The position numbers and the translations under genes were made by a program. Positions 25,801 through 36,597 of a stretch of 64,000 bases of DNA are shown in pieces. Below the pieces are notes generated by a model that was given only the letters and a program-made list of their open reading frames with translations, had not been told where the DNA came from and did not search any database. Origin of the DNA: Cercis canadensis (taxonomy: Eukaryota > Streptophyta > Magnoliopsida > Fabales > Fabaceae); contig QAOA01003946.1 in assembly GCA_003255065.1 (NCBI GenBank), forward strand, positions 124,001-188,000, given 5' to 3'. Every line of letters starts with the position of its first letter. Positions within the stretch are counted from its first letter, which is position 1.

Positions 25801-28313
25801 TGTTTCCCGTGTGATCACTTTCATTTCTCATAGGAATTACAACTGATATAAAAGCATCACTTTTGTTATGGTTTCTTGTTTTTCGGTTTTGTGAGGGCAT
25901 GAGCAATGAGGCACATACAAAGCCCACATAGTTCTTTTGTTATAACTCACTTTTCCGAATGAATGTTGTCTGTATCAAAGAAAGGGAAGGAATTATTGAG
26001 GCATAAAAAGCACAGATAGTGTCCCATAAAAAACTAATACATGGATAATATAACAAAGTCTGAATTCCATTAATCTAAGGAATTATTGAGGCATAAAAAG
26101 CACAAATGGTGTCCCATAAAATATTAATATATGGATAATATAACCGAACTAATTTGGAAACACATGGGTACACCTGTGACTACTTTAATCATAACTAGTC
26201 AATGATAACATTGGTGCCAAATTTCATGTTTCAGAACGAACTTAAATTGAGGTAGGAAAAGTGCTTCTAGCTGCTTATTCATTATAGAAGAAATTGAAGA
26301 GAATAAAATATGATCCTCATATGCAGTGCAATGCAAGCAGGCATTTTTAATTTGCAATTCTGAGTCTCAGTTCATTGACAATGGACATCTGAATTTTCTC
26401 TTATGATTGTGAATGGAAAAGGCTAAATAAACCATAACTGAATACCGGAAGTGCGTCCCGATTGATGTGTAGAGTTTAAACCGAGCGCCACCTCTCACCC
26501 ATGCCATGAACACTGGATTTTATCTTCCAATCAGTGTATGTCAGGTGGATTCAGTGGGACACTTCAATCAAAAAATTCAGTATGCACAGTAGAACTCTTT
26601 GTCTACGTACATATCAAGGCATAAACATGCATATACACAAATGAATATGGTAAAGAATAAAAAAAATAAAAAATAAACCAACACCATGAGGTAAATTCAA
26701 TAATTTCATTTCAAACATTTGAAACAAGAGTTCCAAGATTATAAGATCTGATATAAAAATGATCTACTCCCAAAGAGCAATACAAGATTATGGTAAGATT
26801 AGTCAATTTCAATTTCTTCTAATCTAATCAATCAAACAATCTGAATATCAACCGCTTTTTCTGCCAAACAGAAAAGACATTTTAGCCCTAGATTCCAAGA
26901 TACCATATATATTTGATGTTCTTCAAGAAAATTTAGGGATGAAGCTATTGAATTTAAATAAATTTTATGGCTATTGTATCAGTAAGCATTTTGCAGTGTT
27001 TTCAGATCCAAAGATATAGGGTGTATGTGAAATTCCAAAGTGCTGGCCGATGCATCTTCTGCCCTTCTTCAGCATATTTATCCATCCAATATCTCCAATT
27101 ATAGACCCAATATAGGATTTTGTACGGAACTCCCTACTCTGATGGAGAAAAACAGATAAAAAGATAACGTTTGTTTCAAACTCTCAAAGCCTAATAGTAA
27201 AGTATGCCATTCTGTACCAAAAGCCCAAAACAGTATTCTCGCCATCTTAAAGTTGTAATTCCACCTTCAAAATGGTCCAGATCTACCATGTTGTAAAACC
27301 CCAATCTGGATAAATCATGTAGACGCAGGATTTTTTTTAATTGAGTTCTAAATGCAGGCATGCTCAGTTTAAGGTGAAACGTTCTCTAAAATATTTTTGC
27401 AAGACCGTTTGATATACTCTGGTCAATAGTAAATATTTTAGTAAACGAGCCCATTGCTGGTCAAATAAGAGAAAAAACCAAGCTATAACACTCAGATGTG
27501 GCAGTAACCATCCATGTCAGCTGATACTGCCAACTACAGATGGCGATTGTAGATAATAACCAATCTTAACATCAGAATGTTTAATCTTTGTGAACTCTAT
27601 TAGCTACTGATCCAAATTGCAATAATTGTACAATTAAACAGCCAGAGTCAGAACACAATAAATCTGATTTTTAAATAAGAAATGGCAATCGTAATGCTTC
27701 GTCGTTTGACAAATAGACGCTAGTATTTCATCTTGCACAAGAGAGTTGAATTAGGGTTTTCATTTGATTACAAATTCAATTATCTGGTGCGAGAAGATTG
27801 GAAGGAGAATTTACCAGTGAGATCAGCAAGCAAAGCTCTGCAAGGACCTTGAGTCATGTTGTTGGCCACGTCCAAAATCCAAAACCCGAATATGAAAACC
27901 GCCACGGCTCTGGGCCTAGAATCGACTGTGTCGCCCAACATCCAACCAATGTCTGCAGAGTAACCAATGATCAGAACCGAAAAGATGATTGACAGTGCTC
28001 CGCTTAAAATAAACGGTCTCCGGCGGCCAAAGCGACTGGTGCACCGATCACTCATGTGGCCCACCAAGGGCTGAACAAAGAGACCAGATAGCGGACCGCA
28101 GAGCCATATGATGCTGGCCCAGGCGTGAGGAATTCCCAGCTGCTGCACATATGGCGTCAACAGAGAGAGCTGCAAGGCCCAACCAAATTGAATACCACCT
28201 GCCACCGAAGCCACCTTCAGTAACTGCGTCAGTGGAACTCTACCCCGAACCGGTTGCCGCGCCGACGACGGTCGAGCTCTGGACCGGTGATGGTGAGACT
28301 CTGGATTCGCCAT
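10892..28313 (-). CDS. SUT4: Sucrose/H+ symporter, SUT4/SUC4 clade
   Basis: Five exons on the minus strand: 27815-28313, 25008-25741, 24640-24703, 24514-24557 and 10892-11053. They total 1503 nt and encode 500 aa. All junctions are GT-AG and keep frame (phases 1, 0, 1, 0). The last exon, 53 residues beginning [17 protein letters not shown], lies 13.46 kb from exon 4 because retrotransposons fill intron 4 (11054-24513). The protein is a 12-helix major facilitator. Visible family marks are [20 protein letters not shown] near residue 40, the LGIPHAWAS segment with the conserved His, the [15 protein letters not shown] loop and [16 protein letters not shown]. The SUT4 clade is mainly tonoplast-located in dicots and exports sucrose from the vacuole with protons. 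Length matches the family (about 500 aa). The coding sequence is intact, but the long intron could lower transcript yield or cause premature polyadenylation. An automated model may lose the last exon. Confidence 0.93.
12476..12480. repeat. Left target-site duplication of Ty3/gypsy element
   Basis: AAGTC immediately before the 5' LTR, repeated at 23465-23469 immediately after the 3' LTR. A 5-bp duplication is typical of LTR retrotransposon integration and fixes the element boundaries. Confidence 0.9.
12481..12822 (+). repeat. 5' LTR of Ty3/gypsy element
   Basis: 342 bp, TG...CA ends, same length as the 3' LTR with six differences (five transitions, one transversion by eye). It contains a perfect G-box CACGTG at 12549-12554. 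A TGG-starting candidate primer-binding site begins two bases after the LTR (12825). Confidence 0.93.
13245..13249. repeat. Left target-site duplication of copia element
   Basis: AAATG before the copia 5' LTR, repeated at 18633-18637 after the 3' LTR. Removing one copy and the element rejoins the gypsy gag frame. Confidence 0.93.
13250..13490 (+). repeat. 5' LTR of copia element
   Basis: 241 bp with TG...CA ends. Differs from the 3' LTR only in GATTGATTGATTG versus GATTGATTGGTTG. Confidence 0.95.
13491..13502 (+). other. Copia primer-binding site
   Basis: TGGTATCAGAGC directly abuts the 5' LTR. It matches the standard plant primer-binding site complementary to the 3' end of initiator methionine tRNA, which primes minus-strand cDNA synthesis. 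Confidence 0.92.
13511..17966 (+). pseudogene. Copia gag-pol polyprotein gene with one stop and one frameshift
   Basis: The frame starts at ATG 13511, just past the primer-binding site. Domains in order are: gag (UBN2-like, through about 14250), a CCHC knuckle [14 protein letters not shown] (14333-14374), protease DSGASDH (about 14620), a GAG-pre-integrase segment HRRLGHP, the integrase core, reverse transcriptase (TWELKNLP... to YVDD at 17010-17021) and RNase H (FTDADWAGS). An amber TAG at 13937-13939 interrupts gag in frame and looks like a CAG-to-TAG change. A one-base frameshift shortly before 16983 separates the first part of reverse transcriptase from its YVDD centre. The second frame ends at 17966 (...INIYASA). 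As assembled, the copy cannot make the full polyprotein. Sequencing error is possible because the LTRs are almost identical. Confidence 0.92.
17569..18403 (+). repeat. 417-bp direct duplication around N at 17986
   Basis: Bases 17569-17985 and 17987-18403 are the same segment: RNase H end, purine tract and the first 12 bases of the LTR. They have three substitutions and are separated by one N. This creates a second truncated RNase H frame (about 17987-18384) that is almost certainly an assembly artefact. Confidence 0.88.
18392..18632 (+). repeat. 3' LTR of copia element
   Basis: 241 bp, preceded by the purine tract TTGAGGGGGAG and followed by target duplication AAATG (18633-18637). One difference from the 5' LTR. 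Confidence 0.95.
19448..23122 (+). pseudogene. Ty3/gypsy pol (PR-RT-RH-IN-chromodomain), decayed
   Basis: Protease: [14 protein letters not shown] near 19555. Reverse transcriptase: [14 protein letters not shown] near 20545 and [12 protein letters not shown] near 20665. RNase [15 protein letters not shown] near 21290. Integrase: a zinc-binding region ending CDICQRQK near 21970 and a core with DRDPLF and [13 protein letters not shown] near 22240-22350. The C-terminal chromodomain holds [17 protein letters not shown] near 23010-23055. Lesions: stops at 19811-19813, 20274-20276 and 22596-22598. Frameshifts lie in a 10-T run at 20848-20857, near 21995-22015 and near 22390. The catalytic pair reads Asn-Asp instead of Asp-Asp at 20858-20863. 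Chromodomains steer integration to marked chromatin. The copy is inactive as assembled. Confidence 0.9.
19652..20198 (+). repeat. 273-bp direct duplication around N at 19925
   Basis: Bases 19652-19924 and 19926-20198 are the same protease-region segment with two substitutions, separated by one N. Taking out one copy plus the N (274 bp) puts the protease frame and the downstream reverse transcriptase frame in register. This supports an assembly artefact. Confidence 0.88.
23123..23464 (+). repeat. 3' LTR of Ty3/gypsy element
   Basis: 342 bp, preceded by a purine-rich stretch (AGGGGATGG) and followed by target duplication AAGTC (23465-23469). It contains CACGTG at 23191-23196. The pol frame reads on into this LTR. 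Confidence 0.93.
25742..27814 (-). other. SUT4 intron 1
   Basis: 2073-bp intron, GT at 27814-27813 and AG at 25743-25742, phase 1. It contains a 68-bp sequence repeated with a 90-bp period (about 25987-26054 and 26077-26144) and a short palindrome pair, CTAAAATATTT/AAATATTTTAG, near 27386-27442. No coding frame of note. Confidence 0.88.
25987..26144. repeat. Imperfect 90-bp-period tandem duplication in SUT4 intron 1
   Basis: The segment beginning AAGGAATTATTGAGGCATAA occurs twice, with several substitutions between copies and no N between them. This suggests a genuine, older local duplication. Confidence 0.7.
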
Positions 28314-30970
28314 CGCACTGTGTCACACTGTTCCCAACTCCCCCTTCCCTCCCTCTCTCTAGTTTCTTTCAATCTGTCTGAGACCGATTCCTTAGGGTAA
28401 TCGCGAAAGAACAGGAAGAGAGAGAGAGCGCGGTGGCGGTTTCGCTGAGCCGCGTTGTGCTCAGGTGTAGTGTAGACTATCAAAGTATGAAGCAGAAGAT
28501 GCTTGAGTGTGATTCTGTTGAGATGAGCGTTATTAATGCAAAACTGCCCTTATCCGAGGATGCATTTACGGATCCATCTTGCAAACTACAAAAATAAGTA
28601 TACACTTCACTCTTTTCGGATAAAATTGCAATTATACTTGGTAATAAGGGCAAACTACAATGCCTCCCGCCTTTTTTTGGGAGGAGGGCTTACCGAACTT
28701 CCAGTTTGCCAAGTGCCAACTAGTCTTTTAAAGGAATAGTTTATCCGCCAAATGACTACTTTACCCCTACGCGGGCCCAACTTGATGGCGTTTATTGGTA
28801 AAACGACAAATGCATTAAGATATAAACGGGTTTACTTTTAATTATTTTATTAGCTAAACGGGGACACCTATGTAGCTGGCTGCTTGTGTTTTACATAATG
28901 CTTGGAAAATCAAGGGCCAGGGTCGGCCAGCCTTTTCTGTTCTACGGAGCTAATGGGGACTGCGTTTTGATGCTTGATTGGAAAATGGTTCACTGATTAT
29001 AATATTTTTATGAGCTACAAAGCCTTTTTTCCTTTATGGGTATTAATTGGATCTGGTTATAAAGTGCTTGAGTATACTTACTACACAAGAATACCCAAAG
29101 AATTTTGTATTAGTTGTCGTTTACGGTCCTACCCTATCATTGGTTTGCTCATTCAGTCGGTCATTTGCGCTCGTGATTCACGTTCTTGAAAGAAATCGGA
29201 TCTTAGAGAGTGGGTCGTATATTGATAACATGCGGACACCTTTATGAGATAGTTTCGAAATGTTCTTAAATTTGTCCGAAATCTACCTGTCAAAATTATT
29301 ACAATTGCATAGAAGAATTTCTGGGGTTGCGTCAAGTCGTCAACATATATTGTATATTAATGGCAAGTTCGAGCTGGCTTCTCAATTGAAATTGATCTTA
29401 AGAGTAGTAGTTTTAAATTATAATATAGTTAAATTGTGATTAAGTACTAGTTATAAAACAATTAATAAATCTTGATTACTATTAGCATGTTCATTGTGCT
29501 TAGATGCTTGTCGTGAAAATATAAATGAGATTAAGCATGTAGAAACAAAGAGATCTTCAACTAACAAGAGGTTGTAATTTATTTTTTCCGTTGATGATTA
29601 TGTGGTGAAAAGTAGCTATCACTCTGACTGATATTTTTCTTATTAACTTAACAACCGTTGACGAAATTATTAGTTGAAAAAATATTCAATTAAGGAATTA
29701 TCCATTTGACACAAAAGAAGTGCTCACGCATTTGAACCTTGTCGTTATCAGGCAAGACAAATCAATTATTAAAGAAGTTAGTGATTATCTCCTTTGGTTT
29801 TTTCTGTGGCTTTCCAATTTTCCCTATCTGCGAATAAGATATTTTCTTTTCAAACCATGAATCATGAGAGAAAGAGATTTACGATGGGGATAATTAACGC
29901 AAAAAATCATCTGGCGACCAAAACAATCTATATATAGAAAAATGAACTATAAATAAAGTTTAGAATTTAAATATGAAGAAGCAAAAGCTGAAAAGACAGT
30001 GCTGTAATTTCAAGGTGGTGAACCACTTAGCTAGCTTTCTTGTCAAATACTGCACTTCAAGGAAGAGTTAACCATTTGTGGCCACCTAAATATCTTTTGT
30101 TAGATAGTGAGATGTGGCAATCATCATGAAAGCGAGGCTGCCAATAACTGAGGAAATGACCTTCATGCATCAATTCGTGAATAATGTTAAACCAAGGAAG
30201 GTGAGAGCTATGCTATTACTTCTAAGAGGGATTTGGATCTGGTCATATCATTTGAGTCATGCTACTCAAATTTGAGCTGTCCATTTCATTAAAACTCATA
30301 TAAATCATTAAATGTTAATGTGTTTTAATGGTTCAGATAAGTTTTAATAGAATAACGTACTTATAGAATGCTTATCAAAAAAATTGTTCGTAATGAAATT
30401 CAAACTTAAGTCTTATAAGCGAAATAATTCAATTTTAACTAGTTGAACCAACCTCATTGACTCATTTTCCTAGTCTAAAACAACCTATATGTTTTTTTTA
30501 TCTAATCCAAGTCACTTTATTTTTCTATTTGCCGACTGTTATTTAACATGTCACTTACAAATGAAAATTTTATAATACAGTTACTCAAAATCATTTAAGT
30601 GTATTATAGTGATAATGAATTTAGGTAATTTATAGATTTAAACTTTTCTGACATAATGTTTAAAAAAATGATTACTCAACGTGAATGATTCATTATGGCA
30701 AAAAAATAATATTAATGCTTGGACTTGGAACCTTACATACTCGGACCTACTTATGAGGTACAAGGTCCCAGACTATATGCTTCAATCCAGAAATGGAAAA
30801 GCATGGAATGCGCGCTGCATTTCTATTTCTAGTAATTTCCACGCCCAGTGGACGGTGTCACCGTGTCAGCGTCCATAACTCCATAAAACGGCTCTGATCC
30901 AAAACCGCCATTGTGCCGGTGATTGGGCTCAATCTAATATTACAACTCTTAGAAAGTTAGCCCCGATTGG
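28314..30970. other. SUT4 upstream region and intergenic DNA
   Basis: The first 150-200 bp left of the SUT4 start is CT/GA-rich (minus-strand 5' UTR and promoter). The rest is AT-rich with no recognisable coding frame. A degenerate SINE-like segment is noted at about 30386-30462. Confidence 0.5.
30386..30462 (-). repeat. Possible tRNA-derived SINE remnant
   Basis: On the minus strand, a tRNA-like A-box segment (GGTTCAACTAGTTAAAATTG) is followed about 30 bp later by a B-box-like AAGTTTGAATTTC. The intervening CTTATAAGA is common in plant SINEs. No tail or target duplication was fixed. Confidence 0.3.
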
Positions 30971-30978
30971 TTCACAAT

Positions 30979-33449
30979 TAAGGGTGTAATCGGTCCGGTT
31001 CGATCCGATTTTTACCCTAAACCGAATCCGGACCGGCCAGAAGAATCTCGGTTCGGTTCGGTTTTTTGAATTTTTGAGAGCAGAACCGAACCGGTCTAAT
31101 TCAGTTCGGTTCGGTCGATTTTTCGGTTTTGGCCATAAAACCTGCTGAAATCAGTTTTTCAAATTTTAACAAGAACAAAGCTAGAAAATCAACCAAAAAA
31201 AATAACAAATAAAGTATCATAATACACAAAAAATCAGTAAATCAATCATATAATTGATCATCAATTATCAACCCTGCTAGAAGTAAGAATCATAATCATA
31301 ATATAATTGATTGATTTTACAGGATCAACAGCAGCAGTATGTGGAATATCTCCAATGATATCAGCATTAACAGTTAACCCAAGCAAGCCCACATCGCCTA
31401 TATATTTGCTTCCTCGGTTTCCAAACAAATCCAATTCTAAAAGCAAGGATAGAGATTCAAGTACAAAAATCCAATTCCAAATTAATTCACAGATGTGGTT
31501 GCTCCATGTTGGCAATGCCTTTCAAGTTACAGATCATGAAGGAAATTTGAACATTCAAGTACAAGCTGCTGCTTACTCTTACCAACTTAAGACAGAAACT
31601 AAAACAAATCAAACCCAATGAAAATAATCTTCCAAATTACATATCCAAAATCAAAAAAATATCTAAATTACAGCAAATAAATCAACAAATAAACTTCTAG
31701 CATAAGAAAATATCCAATCCTTGAGAAAAGGAAACAAGAATAGAAACTATCAGAAATTTGAAAGCTGCATCAGAAAAATATGGTAGCACTTGTTAGAACA
31801 TTAATTAAAATATCAGCTAATAAAACTGTTAATTGATAGGTACCGAGAGGAATAATGATATACAAAAATTTCAATTTAGTTGCTTGAAAGTAGAAACTTG
31901 AAAGCATATCCAAAGATCTGGTCCAAATAAACTGACACCACTAAGATGTGTCAAACATGAATATTCTCCAAAATTCATTTATGCCACTCCAAAGTAACTA
32001 TCAGAAACAAGCTTGTCTCTATTGTATTTTCTAAGTTTTAACTATGGGGGCTTTCTTTGTTTTCACCTAATCCTCATATAAAACAAAATATCAAATACCA
32101 GTTTTGTTACAATGTATAAATTAATAAGAAAACGCATGGCTTATTGAGCAATTAATAAGATTTTATGTTAACTGAACCATTGATCTATTTTTACAAAAAC
32201 TTGCTGATCTATAATATACAATTTTGATGACGTACTGTGGTCATGACTACGAGAGCCACAAGAATGCCTAGTAAGTTGGTTAATTATATATTCCAATGGT
32301 TATTTTAAGGTTTTAGGGCCACTTTGAAGTCTTTGTTCAAATGGGTAATTCTTAAAATTGAAAGAGATAATAATCAAACTTTACATTGTGTAGCCATGAT
32401 TGAAGTGAAAATAAAAATCCAGAACTTGTTATCCTATAATGATACAGCTTCATCAATGGTCAATTAATTGCAGCAGTTAAGGGTAGTTAGATAAAGGAGC
32501 AGAGCGAGTCCTCACAGAGAGAATTTACACAATATGATACACATGTGCTCAGTAACGGTACAAAAAGAAAGAAGCCCTAGAGTCCTCGAAGAGACACAGC
32601 GAGAGGAATGCAGAACAAAACCAATCATATTTATTCTTCATGCACTCACTATAAGGAGTTTCATTCAAAGACAAATCACAGAAATGTCAAACAGAAAATT
32701 ACTTCCTAGAGATTCGAACAAACCAGAAAATTACTTCCCAGAGATTCGAACAAACCAGAGAGAATGACAGTCCAGAGAATGATGGAGAGATTTCGAACAA
32801 ACCAGAAAATTACTTCCCAGAGATTCGAACAAACCAGAGAGAATGACAGTCCAGAGAATGATGGAGAGATTCGAACAAACCAGAAAATTACTTCCCAGAA
32901 AATATAAAATGCATGCAATCCATTGTCATCTCTAATACACCTCACATTAGAAATTCGAACAAAACAGAGAGAATGACAAGTAACTCACCAGTCACCACAG
33001 AGCGAGACAGCAACGGTCCGATGGAGAACAGAGAGACCGAGATATGAGAGGAGAGTTAGGCAATGGCTTGATTCGATGAAAGTCTGAGAAGTCGAGAACC
33101 AGTTAGGGTCCTTAAGGATTTGACTACTTGAGAATGGGAGGAACTGAGGGTCGAAGAGAGGAAAACTTTAGGTTTAGGGATTGTGAACTGATTTTTGAAG
33201 GGAGGTATTGTCGAGAAGATACTTTGGGATTTTAGAAGGGCTAACCTTAAGAATATAAAACGACGTCGTTTCTAAAGACTCGGTTTGGTTCGGTTTATTA
33301 CCGGTTTTTCTCCAGTGAAACCGAGAACTGAACCGGGGGTCTCGGTTTTTCAAAAAAAACCAAAAACCGGACCATTTCTCTCGGTTTGACTCGGTTTGCC
33401 CTCAGTTCGGTCGGTTTTTTCGGTTTTCCGGTTTTGCCTTACACCCCTA
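30979..33449. mobile_element. Non-autonomous hAT-superfamily DNA transposon, 2.47 kb
   Basis: Inverted ends: TAAGGGTGTAA on the left, and TAGGGGTGTAA read from the right. Perfect 8-bp target duplications TTCACAAT flank it (30971-30978 and 33450-33457). 8-bp duplications and TAGGGGTG ends are hAT hallmarks. Both sub-terminal regions are packed with CGGTTCGGTT-type repeats in inverted orientation, which could be transposase-binding arrays. The interior has no transposase-like frame. It carries a tandem repeat of about 78-79 bp at 32691-32899. Movement would need a transposase supplied in trans. Confidence 0.85.
32691..32899. repeat. Tandem repeat (about 78-79 bp period) inside hAT element
   Basis: TTCGAACAAACCAGAAAATT recurs at about 32713, 32792 and 32870, with intervening AATGACAGTCCAGAGAATG copies. 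A further diverged copy lies near 32952. Confidence 0.8.
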
Positions 33450-33457
33450 TTCACAAT

Positions 33458-35775
33458 ACAATGGTTCAAATTTAAATTTACGAAGACTTTCAGAAAAACA
33501 AAAAGAAAAAAAAGAGTAATGATATTTTATATAATTTACAATTGATTTAATAAACATTTTACAAGGAATTAAATTTCGTGTCATTTTAGACGAACGCGTA
33601 AAATATTTTAATTTCGTTCACAAATGACACAAAACACTAATCCAAAAACAAAATTCTACAGTTTCCATTGAAACATAACAATTTCTAACGAAACCAAGAA
33701 AAATTACAAAATTTCCCAAGAAAAATTACAAAATTTCCATCGAAGCATAGAATCATGTACCAATGTGAATATTAAAAAAATTGAGCAGAGAAAAAAAAAA
33801 ATTCAAAAACTAGTAAACAAACAACCTTAATCTACAAAATCATTTCTCAACTACAAATCTTCAACTTGAACTTGAAGAATTATGCATGTGTTGGTGTAAA
33901 AACAGAAAATAATTAAAGTTGCCCCTTCAGTTGCCAAAGTCTAAAAAGTTGTCTTCTCCCAAAGGTTAGTCTCTCTCTCTCTCTCTCTCTCGCATTGCTC
34001 TGGCTGATGATTTCTGGTTCTCCCATACTCTAAGCCTAATACCTCTTCTTGAGATTTATTGCCTTTGGCTTTGAGCAACTGTGGCATGAAGTAGTGTGTG
34101 TCTTGTGTGGAGTCAATAAGTCAAAGAATTTGAAANAAAAAAAAAAAAAAAAAAACTAGCAACAGCACATGGTTTCCAAGCGGTGGTATTTATTTATTTA
34201 TTATTATCATTATAATGTATAGGTATTTTATTATGGATATAGTTTTTATTTTTGGCTTCTAACGATTTTATTTTTAAGTGGTAATTTATAAAGTTGTTGG
34301 GTTAGATTGTTAGAGTTCAATCGGGATAAATTTTTTTAATCTTATATAGATAGAATTATTTTTAATCTTAGAGTATAATATGTAATTTGTATAAAATTTT
34401 ATGTATATTAAATATTATCAAAATTTATGAACATTAATTATATCAATGTTATAATTGATTAAAAATGTAGTTATTTAATACTATACTATCTAATTTTATA
34501 TATCTCTGTCATTATTATTATGTTATAATTTTTTTAAATTAAAAAAAATTATTACTTCAAATTTTTTGAAACATTTTTTTAAAAGATTTTATATTTTCAC
34601 GAAATTTTCAAAACATTTTAAAAATATTTCCATTTTTTGAGTAACCAAAACGCTATCTTAAAAGGAAATTTTATTCTTTGAAATGAGAGTCCATTGTAAA
34701 AATAAAACTCATAAGGTTCCACTAAACTCATATCATTGACAATCTATTTTTCTTTTTTTTTTTATTAAATCCAGTCTACACATTTCAGCCGGCATAAAAA
34801 TGGAATAATCATTCTCGGTGTAAAAGTATAATTTTCTTAATCGAAACATCCAACATCATTCTCTCCATTTCCAACTAAATAATTTAATAATTTTGTTGAG
34901 CAGTTTTAGTTTATTTTCCTTTTTTGAGCTATGAATTGAGCACTTTCAGTTTCAGTCACGAAACCTTGTGGTATATATCTAGTTATCTGCATCCTGCATG
35001 GCCTCATACTACTGGGGAAAAAGAAGAAGAAACTAGTTTTTGCTCATGTTCTTGCGCCTTTTAAGACGTCTTTATCAACAACCAAACAACATCATAAAGT
35101 TAATAAAATCTTGAAAGATTAAAATTTTCACATTTCTGCGTATAATTATTTCATTCCCTCATTCATTCTAATTAAAGAAACGCTTAGAGCAAGATGACAC
35201 ACCTCTACAGTCTTCATAGTTCATTCCGAAAGAAAATTTAAGAGAGAACAAGAGTACGTAGAGATCCTGGGTGATGGAGTGAATTGGAAATTGGAGAAGA
35301 CGCATATCTTTAGAGAAGCAAATTTCGCTGGCTGATGTTCATTACTAAAAGTCAAGTTGCTGCTCATCAGATCACATGACAAAGTATTCCTTTCTGACTT
35401 TTTTCTTAAAAACAGAAGAGCAATTGGCACATGAAACATTAAATAACTTGAAAAATAATTATGTCGGCAAATTTAATTTGTGTCTCCATCTTTAAGTCCA
35501 TGATCCATGGCCCCAAAAAAAAAACAAAAGAGTTCATGACCTTTTCAGTTACGTAGGCACTCACTAGTCCGCAGTCACTGCCTCCCACCGCCATTCCCTT
35601 GCTCTTATCTTCCCCATTAAGAAATTAGAAAACAACAATAATACAGGCCCTGCCTCGCTGGCTTCTTCATCTTACTTTCAATTCAAATTCAACGCATTGA
35701 ACTGCTGAGTCGGAGCCCAGACCAAAAACTTTCTAGTTAAGAAAATTCATTAAATGCACAGTTGCACTTCCATAA
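33458..35775. other. Intergenic AT-rich DNA
   Basis: No conserved coding frame. It contains a CT microsatellite (about 33970-33991), a poly-A tract with an N at 34136 and long A/T-rich stretches. The right end is the DOG1-like promoter. Confidence 0.5.
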
Positions 35776-35777
35776 AT

Positions 35778-35785
35778 CTATAAAT
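35778..35785 (+). promoter_or_regulatory. Candidate TATA box of DOG1-like gene
   Basis: CTATAAAT lies about 75 bp before the ATG at 35857. A start site roughly 30 bp downstream would fall after the earlier in-frame ATG at 35803, which favours 35857 as the translation start. Confidence 0.4.
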
Positions 35786-35856
35786 GAATTAAATTTCTCA
35801 CAATGTTCCCCCGTTGCCCATTTCCTCTTCACGAGGTGAGGATAGATAGAAGATTA

Positions 35857-36594
35857 ATGGCGGAAAACCCAGCCCATGAAAATGTTGAGCAATCCTTTGG
35901 GGCCTTCTTCGAGGGCTGGCTTTCACGCAAGCAAGACTTGCTGGAACGGCTTCTTAGTGTCTCTGTTTCACTTTCGTCACCCGAATCTGCATGCGAAATG
36001 GAAGAGCAGCGGAAAACGGTAATTGAGCAAGTCCTTTCGCATTACGAGCAATACTTCCATGAGAAATCCAGAGTGGCTGACGTGGATGTCTTCCTTCTCT
36101 TGTCTCCAACTTGGCTCTCTTCCTACGAGCGAGCTCTGCTTTGGATTGCTGACTATAGGCCCTCCCTGCTTCTTCGACTAGTTGACGGCGCCGTCGAGGG
36201 GTTAACGGTGGAACAGGAACGGAGGCTGGAACAAGTAAAAGCGGAGACCAAGAGAAAGGAGAGGGAGTTGACGGTGGCAATGGCGAGCATTCAGGAGAGC
36301 GCGGCGGGTCCGTCACTGCTGGAATTGACTAGAAGGGTTGGCTGCAGGATCCTGGACGGGGAGATATTGGTGCTGGACTCGTCAATGGAAGCGCTCAAGA
36401 GGGCAATGGTTGGGGTTTTGGAGAGAGCCGATGAGCTTCGAGTGTCGACGGTGATGAAAGTGGTGGATATTCTCAGCTCAGCTCAGACGATCAAGTTTCT
36501 GGCGGCGGCGGCTCAGTTTCAGCTTCGTATAAGGAGTTTGGGTGTGCAGAGGGAGGCTCAGCCTGAGAGGGTGTGGGTGGGCTCCACCGATTGA
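35857..36594 (+). CDS. DOG1-domain protein (DOG1-like)
   Basis: Single-exon gene of 245 aa from ATG 35857; an in-frame ATG at 35803 would add 18 residues. The protein matches the DOG1/TGA-type domain: an N-terminal QSFGAFFEGWLSRKQDLLERL helix, a central ADVDVFLLLSPTWLSSYERA block, then ALLWIADYRPSLLLRLVD. A long charged helix follows (TVEQERRLEQVKAETKRKER), with a C-terminal part containing LDSSMEALKRAMVGVLERAD and QTIKFLAAAAQFQLRIRSLG. No bZIP region precedes it, so it belongs to the DOG1-like group rather than TGA transcription factors. Arabidopsis relatives act in seed dormancy and ABA responses (DOG1, DOGL4) or in pollen aperture formation (INP1). The exact member is uncertain. A hAT-type element begins 3 bp after the stop codon, so the native 3' UTR is displaced. 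Confidence 0.85.
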   Translation: MAENPAHENVEQSFGAFFEGWLSRKQDLLERLLSVSVSLSSPESACEMEEQRKTVIEQVLSHYEQYFHEKSRVADVDVFLLLSPTWLSSYERALLWIADYRPSLLLRLVDGAVEGLTVEQERRLEQVKAETKRKERELTVAMASIQESAAGPSLLELTRRVGCRILDGEILVLDSSMEALKRAMVGVLERADELRVSTVMKVVDILSSAQTIKFLAAAAQFQLRIRSLGVQREAQPERVWVGSTD

Positions 36595-36597
36595 AAC

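Noticed and set aside
31307..31621. 104-codon frame inside the 2.47-kb hAT element
   Set aside because: It shows no transposase motif or conserved domain and lies in repetitive element DNA.
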